Source: Actinokineospora xionganensis
GTDB taxonomy: Bacteria; Actinomycetota; Actinomycetes; Mycobacteriales; Pseudonocardiaceae
Length of the DNA stretch: 64,000 nt
NCBI RefSeq assembly: GCF_014323725.1
Contig: NZ_JABVED010000003.1
Span: 310,001 to 374,000 of the forward strand
Direction of reading: 5' to 3'
Shown: in pieces, positions 8,361 through 16,052 of the stretch
How positions within the stretch are numbered: the first letter of the stretch is position 1
Layout: the number at the start of each line of letters is the position of its first letter
Notes under the pieces: model-generated
What the model saw: the letters and a program-made list of their open reading frames with translations, nothing else
Told to the model about the DNA's origin: nothing
Databases searched by the model: none
Program-made: the position numbers and the translations under genes

Positions 8361-9104
8361 ATGCTGGTCGAGTTCGGTGGTGCGGGTCAGCCGATCCTGC
8401 TGCTGCACGGTCTGATGGGCCGGGCGAGCACGTGGTGGCCGGTGGCGCGGTGGCTGACCGCGTACGGCCGGGTCGTCGGGATCGACGCCCGCAGCCACGG
8501 GCGCAGCCCACACCGCGGCGGCCACTGGCGCACGCCCGATTTCGTCGCCGATGTCGCCGATGTCCTTTCCGAACTCGGGCCGTCCGTCGTGATCGGACAC
8601 TCGATGGGCGGCCTGCACGCCCTCGGAGCCGCCGCCGAGCATCCGGATCTGGTCCGCGCGGTCGTCGTCGAGGACATGGCCGTCGACCTGCGCGGCCGCA
8701 CCGCCGACGGGTGGCGGACGATGTTCGACGCCTGGCCGACGCCGTTCCCGTCGCTCGGCCACGTCCACGAGTTCTTCGGCGCTCTGGGCCCCTACTTCGC
8801 GGAGTGCGTGGAGGAACGCGACGGCGGCTACCGGCTCATCGCCTCGATCGACGACCTGTTCGAGATCGCGGGCGAGTGGGGCGAGCACGACTACTGGGAC
8901 TTCGTCGACCGGGTGCGGTGCCCGCTGCTGGCCATCGAGGCGGAGCACTCGATGATGCCGCCGGGGCAGCAGGCGGAGATCGCCAAACGCGCGGACGGCA
9001 GGCACCTGATCGTCGAAGGCGCGGGCCACGTGGTCCACAACGACGCGCCGGACACATACCGGGGAGCCGTCGAGGCATTCCTTTCCGAGATTTTAGACCG
9101 CTAG
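8361..9104 (+). CDS. Alpha/beta hydrolase (Rv3591c-like)
   Basis: A 247-residue hydrolase with LLHGLMGRASTWWPVARWL, nucleophile elbow GHSMGG and a final EGAGHVVHND catalytic His segment. The start at 8361 begins the fold directly (MLVEFGG) and lacks an obvious ribosome site, so it may be leaderless; the open frame extends 20 codons further upstream. It diverges from the M1 peptidase gene across 83 nt. A hydrolase of this kind sits near mutY and mhuD in mycobacteria, and its presence near both here supports shared ancestry of the neighbourhood. The substrate is unknown. Confidence 0.87.
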   Translation: MLVEFGGAGQPILLLHGLMGRASTWWPVARWLTAYGRVVGIDARSHGRSPHRGGHWRTPDFVADVADVLSELGPSVVIGHSMGGLHALGAAAEHPDLVRAVVVEDMAVDLRGRTADGWRTMFDAWPTPFPSLGHVHEFFGALGPYFAECVEERDGGYRLIASIDDLFEIAGEWGEHDYWDFVDRVRCPLLAIEAEHSMMPPGQQAEIAKRADGRHLIVEGAGHVVHNDAPDTYRGAVEAFLSEILDR

Positions 9105-9613
9105 AGATCAACTAGAACGTCGATCTCGTCGCTCGCGGTGTCCAGCACGGCGATCTGGCGGGCGCGCACGCGGATCGGCGTGACCGGGAACAGGGCGTCG
9201 AAGCCCGTGACCATCTGCTCCCGCGTGACCCCGTGGACCAGGGTGCAGTGCGCCATCCACGCGCCCGGCAGGTAGTAGGCGCTCGGGTTTCGGACCCGGC
9301 CCGCGAGCACGTCGTGTACTGCCGAGTGCACCGCCAGCAGTTCACCGTCGGTCACCGCGGCCAGCATCAGGACGTTCTCCGTCGACGAGAACGTCGAGAG
9401 CGCTTCGAGCCCGATGTTGGGCACGGCCAACATCCGCAGGTCGCTCTTCAGCGCGGCGCGGGTCTTGGCCGGGATGTCCGTGGCCATCGCCAGCGTCAGG
9501 TGCGGCGGGAACTTGCGCTCGGTCGGCAGCCCGGCCGCGTCCAGCTTCGCCCACAGGTCCCGGACCTGGCGGTCGGCCTTTGGATCGAACATCAACACGA
9601 CACCTTGCGCCAT
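9101..9613 (-). CDS. 2H phosphoesterase / 2'-5' RNA ligase family protein
   Basis: A 170-residue protein with the two signature His-x-Thr elements of the 2H superfamily: HLTLAM at about residue 38 and HCTLVHG at about 121. These proteins bind or open cyclic phosphodiesters, or ligate RNA ends. The start at 9613 is chosen over the long upstream extension of the frame, which runs into the amidase coding region and reads as Arg/Gly/Pro-rich shadow sequence. It overlaps the convergent hydrolase gene by 4 nt and lies 17 nt after the amidase stop, probably in the same transcription unit as mutY and the amidase. Confidence 0.85.
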   Translation of the reverse strand: MAQGVVLMFDPKADRQVRDLWAKLDAAGLPTERKFPPHLTLAMATDIPAKTRAALKSDLRMLAVPNIGLEALSTFSSTENVLMLAAVTDGELLAVHSAVHDVLAGRVRNPSAYYLPGAWMAHCTLVHGVTREQMVTGFDALFPVTPIRVRARQIAVLDTASDEIDVLVDL

Positions 9614-9630
9614 GGTCGAGATCGTGCCGG

Positions 9631-10644
9631 CTACCCGTGGAGCAGCGCCCGCCAGTCCTGGGTCTCGACGACCGGCCCCTCCGCCGACAGGGCGCGTGCC
9701 GCCTTCGCCGCGTCGCTGTCGCCGCGCGGGTCGACCTGGCGGATCAACAGCGGCCACGCTGCGCCGCCGATCAGGCCGCTCTCGTCAGCGACCGCGGTGG
9801 CGTAGCACGGTTCGTCGGGCAACCCGGCGCTTCGCGCGAACCGGCTCATCGCGGCGAACGTCGACGGTCCGAAGACGCCGTCTGTCGGGACGTCGCGCTC
9901 ACCGCGATCGCGCAGCAGGTGTTGGGCGGCCAAGACCTTCGGGCCGGTGTCACCGGGTCGCAGCAGCGGCCAGAACTTGGGCTGGGCGACCGGCACGGCG
10001 AGCCGCTCGCCTACGACCTCGCGCAGCTCCGGCAGCCGCTTATAAAGCACGTCGCCGGGGCACTGGGTGTTGGCGAAATCGCGGTGGCCGCAGATCTCGG
10101 ATGGCTTGATCTTGTACTGGCGGGCGATGAACGTGACCAGGTCGACCAGCGAGTCCCACTGCGCCTTGGGCATGTCGACGGTCGTGTAGGTGCCCTCGTT
10201 CTCGATGCCGATGACCTCGCTGTTGCGGTTGGCCACATGGGCGCCCCGGACATGGTGCGCGCCGTCGCCGACGATCTCGAGGCTGCGGTGGCGCCCCTCG
10301 GTCAGGTGCCCACCCCGGCTGTTGGTGAACTGCTGTCCGCTGTCGATCCACCCGCGGCTGTCCATGTGGTAGGTCTGGATGGCCCGGGACAGCTTGAAGG
10401 CCTGCTCCTTACTCAGGTCCTCGCTGTTCTTGGTCGCGGTGTGGTGCACGACGATGTACGTGGGCGTCCGGGCGAGCACCTCGATCGGCTCTTTCGGCGG
10501 GCGCGCCGCCCACTGCGCGGTCGTCCAGACCTTCGGTTTGGGCTCGCCGGTGGCGCCAGCGGTGAACGTGGTCACGGACAGGGCGGAACCGGTCAGCCCC
10601 AGGGTCGCACCGGTTCGGATCAGGTCGCGGCGGGTGAGGGCCAA
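9631..10644 (-). CDS. Secreted PGRP-type N-acetylmuramoyl-L-alanine amidase with peptidoglycan-binding domain (Rv3594-like)
   Basis: A 337-residue protein beginning with a twin-arginine style leader (TRRDLIRTG then a hydrophobic stretch), followed by an amidase_2/PGRP domain: zinc-site residues in VVHHTA and GHRDFANTQCPGD, with the conserved NEGTY strand between. The C-terminal ~100 residues form a PG_binding_1-like repeat (LRPGDTGPKVLAAQHLL...DGVFGPSTFAAMSRF). It should cleave the amide between N-acetylmuramic acid and the stem peptide. It follows mutY by 15 nt on the same strand. It resembles Rv3594, which lies in the mutY-mhuD neighbourhood of M. tuberculosis. Confidence 0.9.
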   Translation of the reverse strand: MALTRRDLIRTGATLGLTGSALSVTTFTAGATGEPKPKVWTTAQWAARPPKEPIEVLARTPTYIVVHHTATKNSEDLSKEQAFKLSRAIQTYHMDSRGWIDSGQQFTNSRGGHLTEGRHRSLEIVGDGAHHVRGAHVANRNSEVIGIENEGTYTTVDMPKAQWDSLVDLVTFIARQYKIKPSEICGHRDFANTQCPGDVLYKRLPELREVVGERLAVPVAQPKFWPLLRPGDTGPKVLAAQHLLRDRGERDVPTDGVFGPSTFAAMSRFARSAGLPDEPCYATAVADESGLIGGAAWPLLIRQVDPRGDSDAAKAARALSAEGPVVETQDWRALLHG

Positions 10645-10659
10645 CTGGACCTCCCAAGG

Positions 10660-11529
10660 TCAATGTTCGCCGGGTAGCGCGAACAGTCCATCAGCGGTCT
10701 GCTCGACCAGACCGTCGACCAACAGCGAGTCGAGGCACCGGTCTCGTTGACCACTGTCAGCCCAAACCAGGTCCAGGCGCGACTTGGCGGCAGGCTCGGC
10801 CGACCCGCGCAGCACGTCGAGAAGCAGCCCGCGCACCTGCCGGTCGGTGCCCGCGAACCGTTGCGGAGCCTTGGAAGGGCCCGTGTAGGCCGGGCGGCCC
10901 GCGCGCTGCCAGGCGCAGGTGGACAGCACCGGACAATCCACACAGCGGGGTGAACGGGCCGTGCACACGACCGCGCCCAGCTCCATCAGCGCGGCCGACG
11001 CGCGCGCCGCGGTGGCGTGGTCGGCGGGCAGCAGCGCGTCGACGTCGGCCAGGTCCCGGGTGGTCGACGGCGGCCCGGCCGCACCCGCACCGTGGACCGA
11101 GCGGGCGACGACCCGGCGGACGTTGGTGTCGACCACCGGCGCGCGCAGGCCGTAGGCGAACGCGGCCACCGCGCGGGCGGTGTAGGCGCCGATGCCGGGC
11201 AGCGCGAGCAGGGTGTCCACGTCGGCGGGCACCACGTCGCCGTGCTCCGTCGCGATCACCTCCGCCGCGGCGTGCAGCCGCAGCGCCCGGCGCGGGTAGC
11301 CGAGCTTGCCCCAGGCCCGGACCACCTCGCCCTGGCTCTCCGCGGCGAGCGCGGAGGGCACAGGCCAGCGGGCCATCCAGGTCAGCCAGATCGGCTCGAC
11401 CCTGGCCACTGGGGTCTGCTGCAGCATGATCTCGGAGACCAGCACGCCCCATCCGGTGGTGCCGGGGGCGCGCCAGGCGAGGTCGCGGGCGTTGGTGTCG
11501 AACCAGTCGACTACGGCGATGACGTCCAT
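10660..11529 (-). CDS. mutY: A/G-specific adenine glycosylase MutY
   Basis: A 289-residue DNA glycosylase that removes adenine mispaired with 8-oxoguanine. Visible features are the MutY catalytic Glu region (SEIMLQQTPV), the helix-hairpin-helix LPGIGAYTARAV, the catalytic Asp in VVDTNVRRVVAR, and the 4Fe-4S cluster motif C-x6-C-x2-C-x5-C (CTARSPRCVDCPVLSTC). The C-terminal domain is short, as usual for actinobacterial MutY, and lacks a clear NUDIX-like 8-oxoG reader. It lies 12 nt downstream of the carbonic anhydrase gene on the same strand, the reverse of the orientation in mycobacteria, where the two diverge. Confidence 0.95.
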   Translation of the reverse strand: MDVIAVVDWFDTNARDLAWRAPGTTGWGVLVSEIMLQQTPVARVEPIWLTWMARWPVPSALAAESQGEVVRAWGKLGYPRRALRLHAAAEVIATEHGDVVPADVDTLLALPGIGAYTARAVAAFAYGLRAPVVDTNVRRVVARSVHGAGAAGPPSTTRDLADVDALLPADHATAARASAALMELGAVVCTARSPRCVDCPVLSTCAWQRAGRPAYTGPSKAPQRFAGTDRQVRGLLLDVLRGSAEPAAKSRLDLVWADSGQRDRCLDSLLVDGLVEQTADGLFALPGEH

Positions 11530-11541
11530 CGCCTCGAGAAT

Positions 11542-12030
11542 TTAGTCGACCTCGGTGAGCAGGGCGGTGTTCACGTCGTAGACGAAGCCGCGGACGTCGT
11601 GGTGCAGCAGGAACGGGCTGCGGCGCACTCGTTCGACGGACTGGCGGACGCTGTCCTTGACCTCACGGAACGACTCGACCGCCCAGGGCGGGCGCAGGCC
11701 GGTGTCCTGTTCGAGCTCGTCCTTGAACTCGTCCTCGGTGATTGTCATCAGGCCACAGAGGGTGTGCTGCATGACGATCACCTCCTTGGTCTTCAGCCTG
11801 CGCTGGCTGATCGACAGCGACCGGATCACGTCGTCGGTGACGACCCCGCCCGCGTTGCGCAGGATGTGCACCTCGCCGTGCTTGAGTCCGAACACGTCGA
11901 ATACCTTGATGCGAGCGTCCATGCAGGTCACGACCGCCAGGTTGAGGCTGGGGACGGGCGTGAGGATGTTCGGGGCACCGTGGTCGGGCCCATCCAGATG
12001 GCGCTGGAGCAGGTCGTCGATGGCGGCCAT
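11542..12030 (-). CDS. Beta-class carbonic anhydrase (CanA/Rv1284-like)
   Basis: A 162-residue beta-carbonic anhydrase, interconverting CO2 and bicarbonate. Zinc ligands Cys36, His89 and Cys92 are in TCMDAR and QHTLCG, with the Asp38-Arg40 dyad. The end RGFVYDVNTALLTEV and short length resemble M. tuberculosis CanA (Rv1284) more than CanB (Rv3588c), although CanB is the one found beside mutY there. A GGAGG ribosome site precedes the ATG at 12030; the frame stays open another 900 nt upstream, but that part is a shadow of the opposite-strand gene and the palindromic terminator. Confidence 0.93.
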   Translation of the reverse strand: MAAIDDLLQRHLDGPDHGAPNILTPVPSLNLAVVTCMDARIKVFDVFGLKHGEVHILRNAGGVVTDDVIRSLSISQRRLKTKEVIVMQHTLCGLMTITEDEFKDELEQDTGLRPPWAVESFREVKDSVRQSVERVRRSPFLLHHDVRGFVYDVNTALLTEVD

Positions 12031-12204
12031 GGGAACCTCCAGGTCAGGTGGATCGTGTGCCCAGTGATTGGAACGTCCCTCCCACGTCCCGGACAAGAGT
12101 GAATAGACGAATCTCACTGATAGTGGCATTTGTCCGATACGACACACCCCCGATCGGGTTGAGGGCAATACCTTGCCGGAGGTAGTCGCGGCGTTACCGT
12201 TTCG

Positions 12205-12900
12205 GTGATGATCGACCCATCCGAAGCCGACCCCCGGGCCGTCTACCTGCGCAGACGAGCGCTGGCCGTCGCCGGGGCGGTGCTGGGCGTGATCCTGCTC
12301 GTGTGGCTCATCGGTGCCCTGATCGGCTCCGACGAGGACCAGCAGCAGGTCCAGGGCGCCGCCGCGGAGATCCCCGCCAGCGCTCCGCCGTCCACCGCGC
12401 CGAGCGCCCCGGAGTCCTCCACGAGCGCCGCGCCGACGACCTCGGTCGCGGCGGCCCCGCCCGCGCCCACCGAGCCGCCCCCGCCGCCGCCGGACCCGAA
12501 CCAGCCCTGCCCGGACGCGACGACCATCGTCACCGCCGAACTGGGTGCGCCGTCCTACCAGGTCGGGCAGCGGCCGAAGCTGAGCCTGGTCGTGGTCAAC
12601 TCCGGTCCGGCGCCCTGCACCCGGGACCTCGGCCACGAACTGCGGGAACTGCTGATCACCACGCCGGACGGCGCCAACCGGATCTGGTCGAGCAACGACT
12701 GCTACTCGCCTAAGGGCGCCGAGCCGACGATTCTGCAGCCGGGTGAGCGCAAGCAGTACGACGTGAGCTGGGCGGGCCGCACCTCGGCCCCGGGCTGCCC
12801 GTCGAAGCGGTCCTCGGTCGCGGCGGGCACCTACGCGGTGACACCGAAACTGGGTGCGCTCACCGGACCCGTGGTCCCGTTGGTCCTCACGCCCCGCTGA
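12205..12900 (+). CDS. Rv3587c-like membrane-anchored protein of unknown function
   Basis: A 231-residue protein with a short cytoplasmic head, one transmembrane helix (about 19-42), a long Pro/Ala/Ser/Thr-rich linker (about 50-100) and a folded C-terminal domain with four Cys (PCPDA, PCTRD, NDCYSP, GCPSK) that look like two exported disulfides. The layout matches actinobacterial Rv3587c homologues, whose gene lies beside the carbonic anhydrase gene. Start is GTG 12205 or ATG 12208; the only GGAGG is about 20 nt upstream, so translation may be leaderless or weak. The gene ends at a strong palindromic terminator. Confidence 0.82.
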   Translation: MMIDPSEADPRAVYLRRRALAVAGAVLGVILLVWLIGALIGSDEDQQQVQGAAAEIPASAPPSTAPSAPESSTSAAPTTSVAAAPPAPTEPPPPPPDPNQPCPDATTIVTAELGAPSYQVGQRPKLSLVVVNSGPAPCTRDLGHELRELLITTPDGANRIWSSNDCYSPKGAEPTILQPGERKQYDVSWAGRTSAPGCPSKRSSVAAGTYAVTPKLGALTGPVVPLVLTPR

Positions 12901-12905
12901 ACCGA

Positions 12906-12945
12906 ATGAGAACGGGACAGGTGCGCGCACCTGTCCCGTTCTCAT
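12906..12945. terminator. Bidirectional palindromic terminator
   Basis: Bases 12906-12925 are the exact reverse complement of 12926-12945, forming a perfect 20-bp stem with a minimal GCGC loop. It lies between two convergent genes (ending at 12900 and 12956), so it can serve both strands. There is no long U-tract, as is common in high-GC actinomycetes. Confidence 0.88.
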
Positions 12946-12955
12946 GGACGTCCGG

Positions 12956-14056
12956 TCACGGGCCGAACCAGCGCTCCTCGGCGGTGCGCGGGGCGGCCGA
13001 TGTGGTGCCCAGGATCAGTTCGGTCGGCAGGGTGATCTCCCGCGGTCGGGTCGGGTCGGGGGAGGCCAGCAGCAGCTTCCCGGCCGCCTTGCCCTTCTCC
13101 AGCACCGGCTGCCGGACCGTCGTCAGGCCCAGCCGCTCGCCTTCGGCGATGCCGTCGAAGCCGGTGACCGTGAGGTCTTGCGGCACCCGCAGCCCGCGCC
13201 GCTTGGCCTCGGTCAGGGCGCCGAGGGCCAGGATGTCCGAGGTGCAGATCAGCGCCGTGACATCGCGGTCCGCGTCGAGCAGCTGCGCCGCGGCCGAGGC
13301 GCCGCTGGCGGTGCTGTGGTCGAACCGCTCGACGACGGGGACGCGGCTCCAGTCGACGCCGACCTTGGCGAAGGCCTCGGACAGGCCCGCCAGGCGGGTG
13401 CGCTGGACGTGGAAGTGCGCGGTCTTCTGCCGCTCGACCGGGGCGAAGCCGTCGTTGCGGTCGCGGGCCAGGCGCATGCAGATCACGCCGACCTTGCGGT
13501 GCCCCAGGGTGATCAGCTGCTGGGCCAGTTCCATGATCGCGCCGCGGTCGTCGATGCCGACGCGGTCGACGCCGTCCACAGTGGGCTGGTCGGCCACGAC
13601 GGTGGGCACCGGTCGCGACAGGACCGCCGCGAGGTGCGGGTCGTCATCGGGCACCGAATAGACGACGAAGCCGTCGACGCCCGCGCGGTGCACGGCGGCG
13701 ACGTCCTCGCGTTCCGGGTTGACCGGCACGAGGTGCAGCCCTTGGCCCGCGCCCTCACAGGCCAGGGCCAAGCCTTCCAGGAAGCCCAGCGCCGCTGGGT
13801 CGCGGAAGGCGTAGGAGAGGTTCTCGGTGAGCAGCAGTCCGACCGCGCCCGCCTTGCGGGTCCGCAGGGACCGGGCCACCGGGTCGGGCCCGGGGTAGCC
13901 GAGCCGCCGAGCGGTCTCCAGGACTCGGCGCCGCAGCTCTGGGGAGAGCTGATCGGGCCGGTTGTAGGCATTGGACACCGTGGTGCGGGACACCCCGAGT
14001 TCCGCTGCCAGCGACGCCAGCGTCGCTGGTCGTCGCACATGCATAGACCGCGCCAT
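12956..14056 (-). CDS. LacI-family transcriptional regulator
   Basis: A 366-residue regulator with an N-terminal LacI helix-turn-helix (TLASLAAELGVSRTTVSNAYN), the hinge helix segment ending RRLGYPGPDPVARSLRT, and a periplasmic-binding-protein-like effector domain (AVGLLLTENLSYAFRDP, TGFDGIAEGERLGLTTVRQP). No sugar transport or catabolic gene is adjacent, so the ligand is unknown. The start at 14056 (MARSMHVRRP) is preferred; 14044 and 14110 are alternatives. It diverges from the zinc uptake operon across 170 nt, but that palindrome looks Zur-like rather than like a CG-centred LacI operator. Confidence 0.9.
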   Translation of the reverse strand: MARSMHVRRPATLASLAAELGVSRTTVSNAYNRPDQLSPELRRRVLETARRLGYPGPDPVARSLRTRKAGAVGLLLTENLSYAFRDPAALGFLEGLALACEGAGQGLHLVPVNPEREDVAAVHRAGVDGFVVYSVPDDDPHLAAVLSRPVPTVVADQPTVDGVDRVGIDDRGAIMELAQQLITLGHRKVGVICMRLARDRNDGFAPVERQKTAHFHVQRTRLAGLSEAFAKVGVDWSRVPVVERFDHSTASGASAAAQLLDADRDVTALICTSDILALGALTEAKRRGLRVPQDLTVTGFDGIAEGERLGLTTVRQPVLEKGKAAGKLLLASPDPTRPREITLPTELILGTTSAAPRTAEERWFGP

Positions 14057-14171
14057 GGGCTGACCGTAACGGTTCAGAACCAATTGCAGAAGTCCGGCCT
14101 CCGAGCCCACTTGTCCACAGCGTCACCCGCTCGGGTGTTCAAGTGGGAATGTGGTGACGTATGCTGCGAAT

Positions 14172-14192
14172 CGACAACGGTTTCCATTGTCG
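14172..14192. promoter_or_regulatory. Candidate Zur operator upstream of znuA
   Basis: A 21-nt imperfect palindrome: arms CGACAA and TTGTCG are exact, and the inner GG and CC also pair, around a centre GTTT. It lies 34 nt before the znuA ATG. Position and AT-rich dyad resemble actinobacterial Zur boxes in front of zinc importers. Zur binding is inferred; the neighbouring LacI protein is an alternative binder. Confidence 0.6.
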
Positions 14193-14226
14193 TCGTACCC
14201 ACCGATAGCCCACAGGAGTGCTTCCG

Positions 14227-15198
14227 ATGACCTTCTCTCCCTCACGGTCCGTCACGGTCGTGGTCGGGCTGGCGGCACTCGCCCTCGTGGGCTTGTCGGC
14301 CTGCTCGACGACCACCACCCCGCCCGCCGCTGAGCAGGGCAAGGTCTCGGTGGTCACCTCGACCGAGGTGTGGGCGAGCGTCGTTCGGGCCGTGGGCGGC
14401 GACCTGGTGTCGGTGAAGTCGATCATCAGCGGCAGCGCGGGCGACCCGCACGGCTACGAGGCCAAGCCCGCCGACGCGGCGGCCTTCTCCGGCGCCAAGC
14501 TCGCCCTGTCCAACGGCGGCGGCTACGACGACTTCTTCGCCAAGCTGGCCGACAACGCGGGCGGCGACCTGCGCAAGATCGTCGCGGTCGAACTCGAGCA
14601 GAAGGACGCGCACGCGCCGTCGGAGACCAAGCCCGCCGAGCCAGCCCCCGCCGAGGGCGAGCACGATCACGCCAACGAGCACGTCTGGTACGACTTCGAG
14701 ACCGTCCACGAGGTCGCCGAGAAGGTGTCCGAGGAACTGTCCGCCATCGCGCCGGAGAGCAAGGACAAGTTCGCCGCGAACGCCACGGCGTTCGGTGGCA
14801 AGCTTGAGGAACTCGAGAAGAAGGCCGAGGCCATCGGCGCGACCAAGCCGGGCATGAAGGTCGTCGCCACCGAGCCTGTCGCCGGGCTGCTGTTGGCGCA
14901 CGCGGGCCTGACCGACGCCACGCCGGAGGCGTTCGTCGAGGCCGTCGAGGAGGAGACCGACCCGCCGGCCGCCGCCATCGCCGAGACCGAGGCGCTGGTC
15001 ACCGGAAAGCAGGTCGCCGTGCTGATCTACAACGAGCAGACCGAGACCCCCGTGACGAAGTCCATCAAGGACAAGGCCGCGGCCGCGGGCATCCCGATCG
15101 TGACCATGACCGAGAGCCTCCCCGAGGGCGTCACCGACTACCTTGACTGGATGACGAAGCAGGTCGACTCACTCGCGGGAGCCCTGGCGAAGGCATGA
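14227..15198 (+). CDS. znuA: Zinc ABC transporter substrate-binding lipoprotein (ZnuA-like)
   Basis: A 323-residue cluster A-I solute-binding protein with lipobox VGLSAC, a first metal His in GDPHGYEAKPAD, an acidic/His-rich flexible loop (EGEHDHANEH) and a second His in EHVWYDFET. The position that carries the third His in E. coli ZnuA reads TEPVAG here, so a Glu may ligate. AGGAG precedes the ATG at 14227, deciding it over the GTG at 14218. It is the first gene of znuACB and delivers zinc (or manganese) to the permease. The His-rich loop and the upstream Zur-like palindrome favour zinc. Confidence 0.88.
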   Translation: MTFSPSRSVTVVVGLAALALVGLSACSTTTTPPAAEQGKVSVVTSTEVWASVVRAVGGDLVSVKSIISGSAGDPHGYEAKPADAAAFSGAKLALSNGGGYDDFFAKLADNAGGDLRKIVAVELEQKDAHAPSETKPAEPAPAEGEHDHANEHVWYDFETVHEVAEKVSEELSAIAPESKDKFAANATAFGGKLEELEKKAEAIGATKPGMKVVATEPVAGLLLAHAGLTDATPEAFVEAVEEETDPPAAAIAETEALVTGKQVAVLIYNEQTETPVTKSIKDKAAAAGIPIVTMTESLPEGVTDYLDWMTKQVDSLAGALAKA

Positions 15199-16052
15199 CC
15201 GTAGACCGCAGCGCGCGCACGGCCGCGCCGTCCACACCGGACGGCGCGGCCAGTGTCGTCTCCATGTCCGGGGCGCGGCTGTCCTATGGCGACCGTGTGC
15301 TGTGGGACGGCCTCGACCTGGAGGTGTGGCCCGGCGAGTTCATCGCCGTCCTGGGTCCTAACGGGTCCGGCAAGACCAGCCTCATGCGGGTCCTGCTCGG
15401 CCTGCAGAAGCTCTCCAGCGGAACCGTCCGAGTCGCGGGCGCCGCGCCCGGCAAAGGCAACCGGCGCATCGGCTACATCCCGCAGCAGCGCGCGCTCGAC
15501 CCGACGCTCGCCCTGCGCGGACGCGACCTCATCGGCCTCGGTCTCGACGGCCACCGCTGGGGTATCGGCTTCGCCGGCCGCGGCGAGCGGGCCCGCAAGG
15601 TCGACCAGGCGCTCGCCGAGGTCGGGGCCACGGCGTTCGGCGACCGGCCGGTCGGGCTCCTCTCCGGCGGCGAACAGCAGCGGCTGCGCGTCGCCCAGGC
15701 ACTGGTCAACGACCCGCGGGTGCTGCTCTGTGACGAGCCGCTGCTCTCGCTCGACCTGGCTCACCAGGCCGCGGTCAGCAACCTGATCGACGCACGCAGA
15801 AGGTCCGCGGGCACCGCGGTGCTGTTCGTGACCCACGAGATCAACCCGATCCTGCCGCTGGTCGACCGGGTGCTCTACCTCGTCGACGGCCGTTTCCGGG
15901 TCGGCTCGCCCGAGGAGGTCATGACGTCCCGGACGCTCACCGAGCTCTACGGCACCAAGGTCGAGGTCGTGCGCGTCGGCGGCCAGATCCACGTCATCGG
16001 CGCCCACAGCGACCTGTGCGAGGACACCCCGCACCATCACGCGGAGCTCTGA
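15195..16052 (+). CDS. znuC: Zinc ABC transporter ATP-binding protein (ZnuC-like)
   Basis: A 285-residue ATPase with Walker A GPNGSGKTS, signature LSGGEQQRLR, Walker B VLLCDEPLLSLD and an H-loop VTHEIN. It starts inside an ATGA overlap with znuA and its TGA shares a base with the znuB ATG, so the three genes are tightly coupled. The C-terminal tail ends in a short His cluster (PHHHAEL), which may sense or store metal. It powers import through ZnuB. Confidence 0.92.
   Translation: MTVDRSARTAAPSTPDGAASVVSMSGARLSYGDRVLWDGLDLEVWPGEFIAVLGPNGSGKTSLMRVLLGLQKLSSGTVRVAGAAPGKGNRRIGYIPQQRALDPTLALRGRDLIGLGLDGHRWGIGFAGRGERARKVDQALAEVGATAFGDRPVGLLSGGEQQRLRVAQALVNDPRVLLCDEPLLSLDLAHQAAVSNLIDARRRSAGTAVLFVTHEINPILPLVDRVLYLVDGRFRVGSPEEVMTSRTLTELYGTKVEVVRVGGQIHVIGAHSDLCEDTPHHHAEL

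Noticed and set aside
12031-12945. N-terminal extension of the carbonic anhydrase frame by about 300 codons
   Set aside because: It crosses the terminator palindrome and the opposite-strand Rv3587c-like gene, and GGAGG precedes the internal ATG at 12030.
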